This document shows, one piece after another, positions 1 through 8,459 of a DNA stretch of 35,562 bases. Source of the stretch: Candidatus Chisholmbacteria bacterium (GTDB lineage: Bacteria > Patescibacteriota > Microgenomatia > UBA1400 > JACOWY01); contig JACOWY010000023.1 of NCBI GenBank assembly GCA_016176555.1, positions 1 to 35,562 on the forward strand, given 5' to 3'. Below the pieces are notes generated by a model. That model was not told the DNA's origin. It did not search any database and saw nothing but the letters and a program-made list of their open reading frames with translations. A program made the position numbers and the translations under genes. Position 1 is the first letter of the stretch. Every line of letters begins with the position of its first letter.

Positions 1-623
1 AGGTCATAGCCAAAACATAAAATTGTTCGAACTCGGCACTGTCTTTTACCCCACCCAGTCCTCTACAATCTTGCCTGACCAACCGACTGAGCTTGGCCTA
101 GTCGCCACACCTTCGGACTTTCGTTATTTTAAAGGCGAAATGGAATTTCTGCTTAAATCACTGAATCTCGAGGTGTCTTTGATTAGGGCCAAGAAAAAAC
201 AACCATTCTTTCACCCTCAAAACCAAGCCACTGTTTTCTTGGAACAATCACCGGTGGGAAAGCTAGGCGAAATCCTTCCTCCTCTCCTACCGCTAGATAC
301 ACCTCCGGCGTACGGCCTGACTCTAAATATTACTAAACTCATGCCTCATCTGTCCCTCGGGCATAGCTACCCCCCGCAGTATCCTTATCCGCCTTTCATC
401 GAAGACTACACTTTTATGCTACCTCCCAAAACTCCCATCGGCCATGTTTTAGACGATATCTTGGCTACTTCCAAATTGGTGGAAAGAGCGAATTTAAAGA
501 CAATCTTCAGACAGAACTACACCTTCACCATCCACTTCCGCGATCCCCCCCATCCGCAAAAAGATTGTGGAGAATCTCACCAAACACTTCTCCACCAAAC
601 TCATCGGTCAAGTAAAACAATAA
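1..623 (+). CDS. pheT: Phenylalanyl-tRNA synthetase beta subunit, C-terminal part, with frameshift
   Basis: This is the 3' end of the beta subunit of the PheS2PheT2 enzyme that charges tRNA-Phe; the 5' part lies outside the window. The frame is open from base 2. It reads through the end of the core (KLFELGTVFYP) and then a C-terminal FDX-ACB anticodon-binding domain beginning near YPPFIEDYTFML. After FTIHFRDP the frame of the ORF track drifts into nonsense at a run of seven C (545-551). Reading the run as six C gives DPPIRKKIVENLTKHF...GQVKQ and a stop at 621-623, which is a natural domain end. The ORF-track tail to 766 is therefore spurious. The indel may be a sequence error or a real lesion. 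Identity is quite sure; the cause of the shift is open. Confidence 0.85.
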
Positions 624-634
624 TTCAACACATC

Positions 635-643
635 TGGTATAAT
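635..643 (+). promoter_or_regulatory. Candidate extended -10 promoter of the small hypothetical gene
   Basis: TGGTATAAT is a perfect TATAAT with the extended TGn motif. It lies 30 bases before the ATG at 673 and just past the pheT stop. No good -35 hexamer is visible, which is tolerable for extended -10 promoters. Confidence 0.45.
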
Positions 644-672
644 CTTCCGAAAATTACGCTTGTAATCAACAT

Positions 673-984
673 ATGCCTGATGAAATCGAAACTCGTCCGG
701 CTGAAGGAGTCGATCCTCAAACGGCCGCCAATAAATTCATCCACGACGCGCTCTTACCTTTCTTGACAGCCACAGCTGATCCATCTAAAGCAGCTCTTCG
801 AGGCATACTAAAGGATTACCTAAGTCAAAGAGTACAAGGTAGGTTTGATTATGCAAATGTGGCTGCCGAACTGGAAATAATAATTGGCGGGGCCGATGCT
901 ATGGAACTAAACCTTGGTCCAGAATATAAGCAGTACGTCCAAGTCCAAGAGCTTCTTACCACCAGATTCCCAGAATTTTATTAG
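673..984 (+). CDS. Small hypothetical protein, 103 aa
   Basis: I do not recognise the family. The product is acidic, predicted soluble and probably helical, with no signal peptide or membrane segment. Its middle (FLTATADPSKAALRGILKDYLSQRV) looks amphipathic. It starts with ATG downstream of a good TATAAT and has no visible Shine-Dalgarno sequence. It follows pheT on the same strand and converges on the penicillin-binding protein gene, 24 bases away, with no clear terminator between them. The alternative ORF at 914-1135 runs antisense to the PBP gene and is discarded. Being real is likely because of the promoter and the fit between neighbours; function unknown. Confidence 0.6.
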   Translation: MPDEIETRPAEGVDPQTAANKFIHDALLPFLTATADPSKAALRGILKDYLSQRVQGRFDYANVAAELEIIIGGADAMELNLGPEYKQYVQVQELLTTRFPEFY

Positions 985-1008
985 GCCTGGTCCAACTAAG
1001 CAGTACTC

Positions 1009-3558
1009 TCACTCATCCCAATCCTGGTTCACCCCAATCTTCACCCCATTGCTCTCTCGTTCCTCGCCGTTCTTGAGCCGCACTCGCGCCTTGAGGGTAT
1101 ACGCCCCGTCATCGAGTGTCAGAGTCGTGTTGTAGGGTGACTTAGTTAATTCTTCCTCCACGCTCCCATCCACCAAAATCCGCACCCACTCTATCTCCGA
1201 GTTGGCCACCGCTGTCACCTTCACCGTTACGTCGTTATCATTGATTCGCTCTTCATTCGAAGGCTCAGTCATCGACACCACTAAATCGTCATTTTGGCTG
1301 CATGGCTCAGTGGGCGGGTGATAGCGGCTGTCATCCACAGTGGCGAGCCACTCATCAATTCCTTTCTGCCACATATTTTGCCCGCCGCCAGTCAGGGGGT
1401 CATCTTCCTTAAGCACAATAAACTCTTTCTCTTCGCTATCGCCTTTAGCCATGTCCAAGGGAGTCGCCAACTTCCCCGAAGACTTACACACCTTAAGTTT
1501 GGCGTGAATCGGATCATCACCCGTCGGCACCGTGCCTTGAATAAAGTACTCACTTCTTGAGGGAAAACCGTCGTGCTCAGGGTATCCAGAGATCGAATCA
1601 ACTAACCTTGCCTCTACCCCCGCAGGAGCGCTGAACGCCTCATCTGGTCGATCACTCAATACTTCCAGGAAAATCCGCCGCCAAATCGGCGCTGCTCCCG
1701 TCACTCCCGACGCCACCTCCCGCATCTGGCTGTTGTCGTTGTTCCCTACCCACACGCCTACGGCCGTGTCGCGTGTCCATCCCACCGTCCAGTTATCCCG
1801 CTGGTCATTGGTCGTTCCAGTCTTAACTGCAATGCTTCTGCCAGCAATATTAATCAAAGAATTGGCCCCAAAAGTCAGCAGCCTAGCATTGTTATCCGAC
1901 AAAATGTGATTGATGAGAAACGCTTCTTCTTCGGAAAGCACTCGTTTACCTTTTGCCTGCCGATGCTCAAACAAAACTTTGCCATTGCGGTCTTCCACTT
2001 TAAGAATCGCCACTGGTTTGACCGTCTCGCCCCCGTTGGAAAACGCACTATACGCCGTCACCATGTCGAGGAGCCGCACCTCACCGCCACCTAAAGTCAC
2101 CGACAATCCAAACCGCCTCACATTCTCGTTAGTGGGTTCAAGTGTGGTAAACCCCAGGTCATACGCCACCTCCAGCATGTCTTGTACCCCCACTAAAGCG
2201 AGCACCTTCACCGCCGGCAGGTTTAAAGAGCTGCCCAAAGCGTATCTTAGCTGTACTGGGCCCCTAAATTCCCCGTCGTAGTTAGTCGGCGCATAAGGGT
2301 CGTTAGGGTCCCCCGACGGAAACTCTGTCCGCACATCCGCGATCTCTGTCGCGGGTGTCAAACCTTTGCGAAACGCCGTCACATAAGTCACCGGCTTAAT
2401 CGCGCTCCCCGGTTGCCGCCGCGACAGCACCACATTCACTTGTCCGTCATAATCCTCGGCAAAATAATCTTTGCTCCCCACCATGGCCAAAATCTCGCCG
2501 GTCTGGGTATCCATCACCAGCGCCGCCCCATTGGTAATATCCAAATCTTCCACTTTCTCAATCTCCGAAGCTACAATCTCTTGCGCTTCCCTTTGCAAAT
2601 CAAAGTTAAGACTCGTGGTCACCCGTAACCCCCCTTGCTCCACCAAGCGTTCCCCAAACATCTCATCCAGTTGTTCTCGCACATAAAACACAAAATGGGG
2701 GGCATTAATCCCTTGGGACGCCGGCGCAAACTCCACGTCCGCAAGAAGCTCCGCCGCCGCCTTCTCTTCCTCCGCAGTTATATAGCCATCCTCCCGCATC
2801 CTTCTTAACACCGCCTCAGTCCTCCCGATATAGGCCTTAGGATTGGGCCCATACGGCGAGTAAGCGGTAGGCAGCTGCGGCATTCCCGCCAAAATGGCAC
2901 TCTCCACTAACGTTAATTCACCCACCTCTTTTTTGAAATACACTTCCGCCGCCGTGCCCACCCCCCAAGCCGTACCGCCATAAGGCGCTTCATTCAGATA
3001 CATCTGCAGAATTTCATCTTTGGTGAATCTCCTCTCAATCTGCACCGCCAAGATAAATTCTTTGATTTTGCGCCCCAAACTTCGCTCCGAAGTCAGTAAC
3101 ACGTTTTTCACCAATTGCTGCGTCAGCGTCGACCCCCCCTGGGCTCTGCCTCGGGTAAACAACCGCAAGATCCCTCTTGTCATCCCCGCCGGATCAAACC
3201 CCTCATGTTTGTAAAAATCTTTATCTTCAATGGCAATCGTTGCCTGCCTGAGGTCTTCTGGGATCTGCTCCAAAGCCACTGGATTTCTATTCTGATCCCC
3301 AAAAATGTCGTAAAGAAGCTCTCCCTCCCGATCAAAAATCCGTGTCGCAAACCCTTCCCGCCTGATCACCCCATCCGGCCCCGGCAAATCCCGCGAGTAC
3401 CAAGCAAATAAGATGACCGACACCAATAAAAATCCCACCACCCCCACCAAACCCAATATGGCGACGGCCCGCCACAATTTGGCCTTTTGCCGTCTACGAA
3501 AATCTCCCCGCACCAACTGCCGCCTTCGCCGATTCCGCCACACATTCAACCAAGACAT
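1009..3558 (-). CDS. Class A penicillin-binding protein (PBP1A type)
   Basis: Bifunctional peptidoglycan synthase that polymerises glycan strands and crosslinks stem peptides outside the membrane. The order is: a basic cytoplasmic tail (residues 1-30), one membrane anchor (about 31-53), a GT51 glycosyltransferase with EDKDFYKHEG (E111 catalytic) and GGSTLTQQLVKN, then a transpeptidase with SAIK (S385 nucleophile, K388), SLN (444-446) and KTGT (579-582). The last ~90 residues (from about 760) resemble a bacterial Ig-like beta-sandwich, which may bind wall or partner proteins. At 849 aa it is within the range of class A PBPs with extra C-terminal domains. ATG start with a weak AGGA 6-7 bases upstream. 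Divergent from tyrS, with a repeat element between them. Confidence 0.95.
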   Translation of the reverse strand: MSWLNVWRNRRRRQLVRGDFRRRQKAKLWRAVAILGLVGVVGFLLVSVILFAWYSRDLPGPDGVIRREGFATRIFDREGELLYDIFGDQNRNPVALEQIPEDLRQATIAIEDKDFYKHEGFDPAGMTRGILRLFTRGRAQGGSTLTQQLVKNVLLTSERSLGRKIKEFILAVQIERRFTKDEILQMYLNEAPYGGTAWGVGTAAEVYFKKEVGELTLVESAILAGMPQLPTAYSPYGPNPKAYIGRTEAVLRRMREDGYITAEEEKAAAELLADVEFAPASQGINAPHFVFYVREQLDEMFGERLVEQGGLRVTTSLNFDLQREAQEIVASEIEKVEDLDITNGAALVMDTQTGEILAMVGSKDYFAEDYDGQVNVVLSRRQPGSAIKPVTYVTAFRKGLTPATEIADVRTEFPSGDPNDPYAPTNYDGEFRGPVQLRYALGSSLNLPAVKVLALVGVQDMLEVAYDLGFTTLEPTNENVRRFGLSVTLGGGEVRLLDMVTAYSAFSNGGETVKPVAILKVEDRNGKVLFEHRQAKGKRVLSEEEAFLINHILSDNNARLLTFGANSLINIAGRSIAVKTGTTNDQRDNWTVGWTRDTAVGVWVGNNDNSQMREVASGVTGAAPIWRRIFLEVLSDRPDEAFSAPAGVEARLVDSISGYPEHDGFPSRSEYFIQGTVPTGDDPIHAKLKVCKSSGKLATPLDMAKGDSEEKEFIVLKEDDPLTGGGQNMWQKGIDEWLATVDDSRYHPPTEPCSQNDDLVVSMTEPSNEERINDNDVTVKVTAVANSEIEWVRILVDGSVEEELTKSPYNTTLTLDDGAYTLKARVRLKNGEERESNGVKIGVNQDWDE

Positions 3559-3573
3559 ACAAGTCCTAAGTAT

Positions 3574-3652
3574 AGCAAGAGATCCATTATTTCTTCCAAT
3601 AAGCGCTACCTCGGCTAATCCTGAGCCTAGCGAAGGAGAAGCGTAGAGATAA
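3574..3652. repeat. Intergenic element, GCGTAGAGATA family, copy 1
   Basis: Between the divergent PBP and tyrS genes. It contains GCAAGAGATCC, then AATAAGCGCTACCTCGG, a core CCTGAGCCTAGCGAAGGAG, and ends GCGTAGAGATAA. The same blocks recur at 10658-10722 and 24113-24166, with a diverged copy at 9975-10057. Confidence 0.7.
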
Positions 3653-3669
3653 CCGGTCTAGGCTAAATT

Positions 3670-3698
3670 TTCACTGTTCACAAGAGGTATGTTACACT
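3670..3698 (+). promoter_or_regulatory. Candidate tyrS promoter
   Basis: TTCACT and TACACT are separated by exactly 17 bases and placed 16 bases before the tyrS ATG, so the 5' leader would be under about 10 bases. This agrees with the absence of a ribosome binding site. Two mismatches per hexamer keep this tentative. Confidence 0.4.
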
Positions 3699-3713
3699 AA
3701 CTTCAAACAAGCA

Positions 3714-4877
3714 ATGAAACCATCTTCAGATCTCCTCTCTCGCCGCGTCGCGAAAGTGTTACCTTCTAAAGAGGGCTTACAAAAACTCCTCTCTCAAAAG
3801 AAAATTCGCCTCTATCAAGGTTTCGATCCTACAGGCACGAGACTCCACCTTGGCCACTCTATTGGTCTAAGGAAGTTAATGGAGTTTGCCGGAGCCGGCC
3901 ACGAAGTCATCTTCCTCTTTGGCACTGGCACTGTCTTAGTCGGCGATCCTTCCGAGCGCGCCTCCGGCCGCACCCTCATCACCCAGGCAGAAATTGATGC
4001 CAACATCAAAACCTGGAAAAAACAAGCCGCAGCCTTGGTCGACTTTGACCGAGTCAAGATTATGCAAAATGGCGACTGGCTGACCAAGCTGACGTTGAAA
4101 GACATCATCGACATCGCCTCGAGAATCTCCGCCGTCCAACTTTTCAAACGCGAATCCTTTACTCGCCGCATCAAAGCCGGGGATACGATCTGGTATCACG
4201 AAACCATGTACCCTCTACTCCAAGGGTATGACTCGGTGGCCATGGACGTGGACCTCGAGATCGGTGGCACCGACCAAGAATTTAATATGCTCGTGGGCAG
4301 AGAACTGATGCGCAAGATGAAGGGAAAAGAAAAATACGTCCTCACCACTCCCATGATCGTCGGCATCGACGGGAAGCTAATGAGCAAAACCTCCGGCAAC
4401 TGCGTCTGGCTCACCGACACGCCCGAAGACATGTATGGCAAATTGATGCGCCTCCCCGACGAACACATCACGACTTATCTCCAACTCGTCACCGACATCC
4501 CACTTGAAGACATCAGGGGTCTTCCCCATAAACCACTAGAGAATAAAAAACGTCTCGCCTTTGACGTCACCCGTCAGTTTCACGGCGAGTCGAAAGCCCA
4601 AGTCGCTGCCAAAAACTTTGAGCTCACGATTCAACAGCGTCAAGCACCAATCAACATCCCCACAATCACCCTCACGGCGAACTCAGGAGCAACAATCATC
4701 GACGCCTTTGAGCAAGCCGGAATCACCCAGAGTAGGGGAGAGGCCAAAAGGTTAATCGCCCAACCCGGCACCGTCACTATCAACGACCAACCGATCACTG
4801 ACATCAACTACCCTTTCTCCCAAGTTAAAGGCACCTTAAGAGTCGGCAGACGTTGGTTTGAAATCAAACAACAATGA
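3714..4877 (+). CDS. tyrS: Tyrosyl-tRNA synthetase
   Basis: Class I aminoacyl-tRNA synthetase that charges tRNA-Tyr in the cytoplasm. Seen directly: the HIGH-type motif HLGH (45-48), the tyrosine-pocket region GGTDQEFN (about 184-191), and the KMSKS-type loop KLMSK (221-225). A C-terminal S4-like RNA-binding domain follows (AGITQSRGEAKRLIAQPGTV onward). At 387 aa it is slightly shorter than the usual ~400-420 aa. ATG start without Shine-Dalgarno, under a close promoter. Its stop overlaps the start of a 34-codon membrane peptide gene (ATGA), so the two are probably translationally coupled, and recG follows. Confidence 0.97.
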   Translation: MKPSSDLLSRRVAKVLPSKEGLQKLLSQKKIRLYQGFDPTGTRLHLGHSIGLRKLMEFAGAGHEVIFLFGTGTVLVGDPSERASGRTLITQAEIDANIKTWKKQAAALVDFDRVKIMQNGDWLTKLTLKDIIDIASRISAVQLFKRESFTRRIKAGDTIWYHETMYPLLQGYDSVAMDVDLEIGGTDQEFNMLVGRELMRKMKGKEKYVLTTPMIVGIDGKLMSKTSGNCVWLTDTPEDMYGKLMRLPDEHITTYLQLVTDIPLEDIRGLPHKPLENKKRLAFDVTRQFHGESKAQVAAKNFELTIQQRQAPINIPTITLTANSGATIIDAFEQAGITQSRGEAKRLIAQPGTVTINDQPITDINYPFSQVKGTLRVGRRWFEIKQQ

Positions 4878-4978
4878 GACTGACCCACCGCCGCCAAAAA
4901 ATCTGGACCATCATCGTCGCCATCGCCACCATCGCCCTCGTTCTTACGTCTTTGCTCCCATTCTTATCTACTTTCTAA
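4874..4978 (+). CDS. Small single-pass membrane peptide, 34 aa
   Basis: Too short for the ORF track. It starts at the ATG that overlaps the tyrS stop (ATGA) and ends at TAA 4976-4978, 12 bases before recG. The product has a basic N-terminus (MRLTHRRQK) and one hydrophobic segment (about residues 10-32, WTIIVAIATIALVLTSLLPF), giving an inside-positive topology for a single membrane pass. The four-base overlap and clean hydrophobic profile support a real gene. I know no function; it could be a conserved micro-protein tied to the tyrS-recG operon. Confidence 0.6.
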   Translation: MRLTHRRQKIWTIIVAIATIALVLTSLLPFLSTF

Positions 4979-4990
4979 CACCCAAAATGT

Positions 4991-7051
4991 ATGGTCACTA
5001 ATCGTTTGACTTTCGAGGATCTCGAAAAGCCTGTCGCCTCCTTACCTCTCATCGGCCCGGCCACCGCCAAACGCTTAGAAAAAATCAATATCTTCACCAT
5101 CGCAGATCTCCTCCTCCACCCACCCCACCGTTATCATGACTTTAGCCACATTGTTACCATCGCCACAGCAAAAGTAGGGGACACAGTTACTATCCAAGGC
5201 GAGATCACCAAAAGTCTTATGCTGCCGACTCGCAGTCGCGTTACTCTCCAAAAATTCACCTTCACCGACACTACCGGCTCCATTGACATCACCTACTTCA
5301 ATCAGCCCTACTTACTCTCTACCCTCAGGCGGGGGACTGAGGTCAGCCTCGCCGGAGTCATCGAAAGCCATCGCGGTAAAGTAGGTTTAGTTTCTCCTGA
5401 ATATGAAATCATCAAACCCAACCAACCCCTCCTCCACACCGGCCGCCTCATCCCCCAGTACCCTGAAACCAAAGGCGTCAGCTCTAAATGGTTAAGATCC
5501 CGTCTTGCCCCTTTACTTTCCCTGCTTCCTTCAATCGATCCTTTACCCGAAACCCTGCGCCAAAAACACGAGCTTATTCCTTGGAAAGAAGCTTTAAGCT
5601 CCCTCCATTACCCCCAAAATGAGTCCCAAGCCCTAAAAGCCCGGGCCCGCTTAGCCTTCGATGAGCTAATATTTTTACACCTCAAAAGTCTCCTCCTCAA
5701 AAAAAGGTGGCAGCGTCGCCCAGCCACCACCGCATTGCCTCTCACTGACACAGAGGTGAGTCTGTTTGTAAAATCCTTACCCTTCACCCTTACCTCTGCC
5801 CAACACCGGGTCATCGAGGAAATCCGCCACGATCTGTCCCGAGTCATCCCCATGAATCGGCTGCTGGAAGGCGACGTCGGCTCTGGCAAAACAGTCATTG
5901 CTGCGTTCAGCCTTTTTGCCGCCCTCCGCCACCAAAAGCTTGGGGTCATCATGGCCCCCACTCAAATTTTGGCCCACCAACACGCCCAAACCCTCAAAGA
6001 AATCCTTAAACCCTTCGGCGCTCGCATAGCCAGCGTCACTTCTGGCTCAAAACTAAAAGTTTACCCTGAGCGAAGTCGAAGGGCTAATATTCTCGTCGGC
6101 ACCCACGCCCTACTCCATCGTCAACTTCTATTGCAACGCGCCGCCGTCACCATCGTTGATGAACAACACCGCTTTGGGGTAGCCCAGCGCGCCGCTTTAA
6201 AAAACCTCAAATCCACCCCCCACCAACTCACCATGACTGCCACTCCCATCCCCCGCACCGTGGCTCTCACCCTTTACGGCAATCTCGATCTCTCCTTTCT
6301 CGATGAGTCGCCACCCGGAAAGCGTCTCCCTAAAACCTGGGTAGTGCCTCGCTTCAAACGCCCCAACGCCTACCACTGGATAGAAGATCGAGTCCTCAAG
6401 CACCACGACCAAGTGTTTATCGTTTGTCCCCTGATTGAATCGTCAACTAAAGAATCTATGCTCCAAATCAAGGCAGCCACCGCCGAATTCCAAAATCTTA
6501 AAAAGATTTTTCCGCAGCTCTCTCTTGACCTTTTGCACGGCCGTCTCAAGGCAAAAGAGAAAACCGCCATCATTCACCGTTTTTCCCGTGGTTTAACCCA
6601 CATCCTCGTCACCACTCCAGTGGTCGAAGTCGGCCTCGATATTCCTGCTGCTTCTATCATGCTCATCGAAGCCGCCGAGCGCTTTGGCCTGGCGAGCTTA
6701 CATCAGCTCCGTGGCCGCATCGGCCGGCGCAACCAAGATAGCTTTTGTCTTCTTTTCCCGAGTGACTCCGCTCCTCCCACCACCCATCGCTTAAAGCTCC
6801 TCGAAACCGAAACCTCGGGCATGAAACTGGCCGAAGCTGACCTCAAACTAAGAGGCCCCGGAGAGCTCTATGGCACCAGCCAGAGTGGCTTTTTTAGCCT
6901 GAAAATTGCAGCGCTCTCTAACACCCCACTAATTAAACTCACCAAAACGGCAGCAGAAAAACTCCTTCACCACAGTCCCTCGCTCACCAAATACCCGCTG
7001 CTCAAACAAAAACTCAACGTGTTGCTTGACCAAGCTGTCGTCCCCAACTAG
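4991..7051 (+). CDS. recG: ATP-dependent DNA helicase RecG
   Basis: Branch-migrating helicase that remodels stalled forks and Holliday junctions. The N-terminal wedge with an OB fold spans about residues 1-230. Helicase motifs follow in order: Walker A GDVGSGKT, APTQ, the DExH-type VDEQHRFG, TATPIPRT, and motifs V-VI TTPVVEVGLDIP and QLRGRIGR. The C-terminal TRG-like hairpin region is present (LAEADLKLRGPGELYGTSQSG). At 686 aa it has normal length. Start chosen at 4991 because the ATG at 4987 stops after four codons. Odd: between APTQ and VGTHAL the usual helix is replaced by KLKVYPERSRRAN, encoded by a dispersed repeat (6064-6083). Confidence 0.97.
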   Translation: MVTNRLTFEDLEKPVASLPLIGPATAKRLEKINIFTIADLLLHPPHRYHDFSHIVTIATAKVGDTVTIQGEITKSLMLPTRSRVTLQKFTFTDTTGSIDITYFNQPYLLSTLRRGTEVSLAGVIESHRGKVGLVSPEYEIIKPNQPLLHTGRLIPQYPETKGVSSKWLRSRLAPLLSLLPSIDPLPETLRQKHELIPWKEALSSLHYPQNESQALKARARLAFDELIFLHLKSLLLKKRWQRRPATTALPLTDTEVSLFVKSLPFTLTSAQHRVIEEIRHDLSRVIPMNRLLEGDVGSGKTVIAAFSLFAALRHQKLGVIMAPTQILAHQHAQTLKEILKPFGARIASVTSGSKLKVYPERSRRANILVGTHALLHRQLLLQRAAVTIVDEQHRFGVAQRAALKNLKSTPHQLTMTATPIPRTVALTLYGNLDLSFLDESPPGKRLPKTWVVPRFKRPNAYHWIEDRVLKHHDQVFIVCPLIESSTKESMLQIKAATAEFQNLKKIFPQLSLDLLHGRLKAKEKTAIIHRFSRGLTHILVTTPVVEVGLDIPAASIMLIEAAERFGLASLHQLRGRIGRRNQDSFCLLFPSDSAPPTTHRLKLLETETSGMKLAEADLKLRGPGELYGTSQSGFFSLKIAALSNTPLIKLTKTAAEKLLHHSPSLTKYPLLKQKLNVLLDQAVVPN
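6064..6083. repeat. Dispersed palindromic repeat inside recG
   Basis: CCCTGAGCGAAGTCGAAGGG is a typical GAGCGAAG-type interspersed repeat unit. Here it is read in frame as PERSRR in the helicase core. It is related to the intergenic copy at 13452-13514. Confidence 0.75.
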
Positions 7052-7080
7052 CTTTCTCACTCTGGATACGCTAAAATACA

Positions 7081-7212
7081 GATTAATGAGCAATGAGCAG
7101 AAAACAGGAAAAAATGAGTTCAATTATCAAAGCATTGTTCATTTTGAGCTCAGCGAAAAAAAACGGCTGAGTCTAACGAAGCGTAGTTATTGTTTCTTGC
7201 TCATTGTTTCCT
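7081..7212. repeat. Composite intergenic element, GCGTAGCTAT family, copy A
   Basis: Fills the recG-rpmF gap. A left arm of AATGAGC-type units (7084-7118) and an inverted right arm (7190-7210, reverse complement GGAAACAATGAGCAAG) flank a core (7141-7190). The core starts ATTTTGAGC, contains GCGAAAAA and CGGCTGA, and ends GCGTAGTTAT. Copies B and C are at 12819-12878 and 21098-21147. Confidence 0.65.
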
Positions 7213-7219
7213 AACTAGT

Positions 7220-7375
7220 ATGGGCGCCTTACCCAAACGAAAAATCTCCACTCATCGAAAAGGGCGCCGCCGCCGCGCCTTCAAAAATATCGTCCTCACC
7301 AAACTCAAAGCTCGCCTCGATAAAGTCGCCCATATCGAAAGAAAATCTCGATACCTAGCCAATTCCTCAAACTAA
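7220..7375 (+). CDS. rpmF: Ribosomal protein bL32
   Basis: Component of the large ribosomal subunit. The start is the ATG at 7220, giving 51 aa that begin MGALPKRKISTHRKGRRRRA, which fits the conserved PKR..S..R...RRA opening of bL32. The ORF-track start at 7190 adds residues outside the family. The C-terminal half (FKNIVLTKLKARLDKVAHIERKSRY) has no cysteines, so this is a zinc-free form. No Shine-Dalgarno sequence is visible; the repeat arm ends about 8 bases before the ATG. First gene of the rpmF-nusB-rnc cluster. Confidence 0.8.
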   Translation: MGALPKRKISTHRKGRRRRAFKNIVLTKLKARLDKVAHIERKSRYLANSSN

Positions 7376-7387
7376 CTTCAGTACCGC

Positions 7388-7747
7388 ATGAAGGCTGCCA
7401 CCGACCCCCGTCATAAAAAGCGCGAACAAAAAGTAAAATTGCTTTATACCTATAGCTTTTCTCCAAAAGTTATAGACCCCAAAATCAAAGGTGTCGTTAC
7501 TAAGCTCGATCAAATAGACGCGTCTATTGCCACTCATGCTCGGGAGCGCCCCCTCAATCAAATTAACCGCATTGACCTCGCTATCCTCAGGCTCGCCGTC
7601 TCTGAGCTGCTGTTTGCCGGCCAAATCCCCCAAAAAGTAGTCATCGACGAAGCCGTCGAGCTAGCTAAGACTTTTGGCTCTGATGCCAGTCCCAGTTTCG
7701 TTAATGGCGTCCTCGGTAGCCTCCTCAGTCACGAAAAACCAGCATGA
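7388..7747 (+). CDS. nusB: Transcription antitermination factor NusB
   Basis: All-helical RNA-binding factor that joins NusE (S10) on boxA RNA during rRNA antitermination. Recognisable: the N-terminal DPRHKKREQKVKLLYTYSF helix, IDLAILRLAVSELLF, and the C-terminal QKVVIDEAVELAKTFGSDASPSFVNGVL signature typical of NusB. At 119 aa it is a compact version of the usual ~130-145 aa. Start at the ATG 12 bases after rpmF. Its stop overlaps the rnc start (ATGA), implying coupled translation. Confidence 0.93.
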   Translation: MKAATDPRHKKREQKVKLLYTYSFSPKVIDPKIKGVVTKLDQIDASIATHARERPLNQINRIDLAILRLAVSELLFAGQIPQKVVIDEAVELAKTFGSDASPSFVNGVLGSLLSHEKPA

Positions 7748-8448
7748 ATCCTACCCCCACTAATTTTACTGATCTAGAAAAAAAATTAAATTTCTCCTTC
7801 AAGGACAAGTCGCTCCTCGCCCAAGCCTTCATCCATCGTTCCTATCTCAACGAAGCCAGCCGCCCATCTCTCGAGTCCAACGAACGGCTCGAATTTTTAG
7901 GCGACGCGGTCTTAGAGTTAGCGGTCTCAGAATTTCTCTACCTCCATCTCCCCGGAAAACCCGAGGGCGAACTCACGAGCCTCCGCTCGTCCCTAGTTAA
8001 AACCGACACCCTCGCCCAAGTGGCCACAAAACTTAATCTTGGGACATACCTAAAAATGAGTCGAGGCGAAGAACTGGGAGGCGGCAAAACCAATAAAAGT
8101 TTACTCGCCAACACCACCGAAGCTCTCTTGGGCGCTATCTACCTCGATCATGGTCTTAGTCAGGTCGTCTCCGTCGTCGAGAGATACCTCTTTCCGAAAC
8201 TTTCTACCATTATTAATCTGGGCCTGCACCGCGATTCCAAAAGCACTCTTCAGGAAAAAGTTCAATCGCAAGGTCTGCCTACCCCCGAATACTACGTCCT
8301 CACTGAAAAGGGACCCGATCACCAGAAAACCTTCGTAGTTGAAGTCCTCGTCGGCAATAAAAAGTGGGGAGAAGGCAAAGGTTCTAGCAAACAACGAGCC
8401 GAAACCCAAGCCGCCCGCGATGCCCTAGCCATGCTCGAGAAAAAATGA
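7744..8448 (+). CDS. rnc: Ribonuclease III
   Basis: Double-strand-specific endoribonuclease for rRNA precursor processing and mRNA turnover. The catalytic signature NERLEFLGDAVLEL lies at about residues 46-59. A second acidic site sits in LLANTTEALLGAIYLDHG (about 119-136). A C-terminal dsRNA-binding domain follows (STLQEKVQSQGLPTPEYYVL to the end). At 234 aa it is full length. It overlaps nusB by four bases and is followed by a repeat-filled gap before rpsP. Confidence 0.97.
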   Translation: MNPTPTNFTDLEKKLNFSFKDKSLLAQAFIHRSYLNEASRPSLESNERLEFLGDAVLELAVSEFLYLHLPGKPEGELTSLRSSLVKTDTLAQVATKLNLGTYLKMSRGEELGGGKTNKSLLANTTEALLGAIYLDHGLSQVVSVVERYLFPKLSTIINLGLHRDSKSTLQEKVQSQGLPTPEYYVLTEKGPDHQKTFVVEVLVGNKKWGEGKGSSKQRAETQAARDALAMLEKK

Positions 8449-8459
8449 TAAACTTAAAT

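Noticed and set aside
624-766. C-terminal tail of the 23..766 ORF
   Set aside because: It lies past the natural pheT stop in the corrected frame, shows no domain character and overlaps the promoter and start of the next gene.
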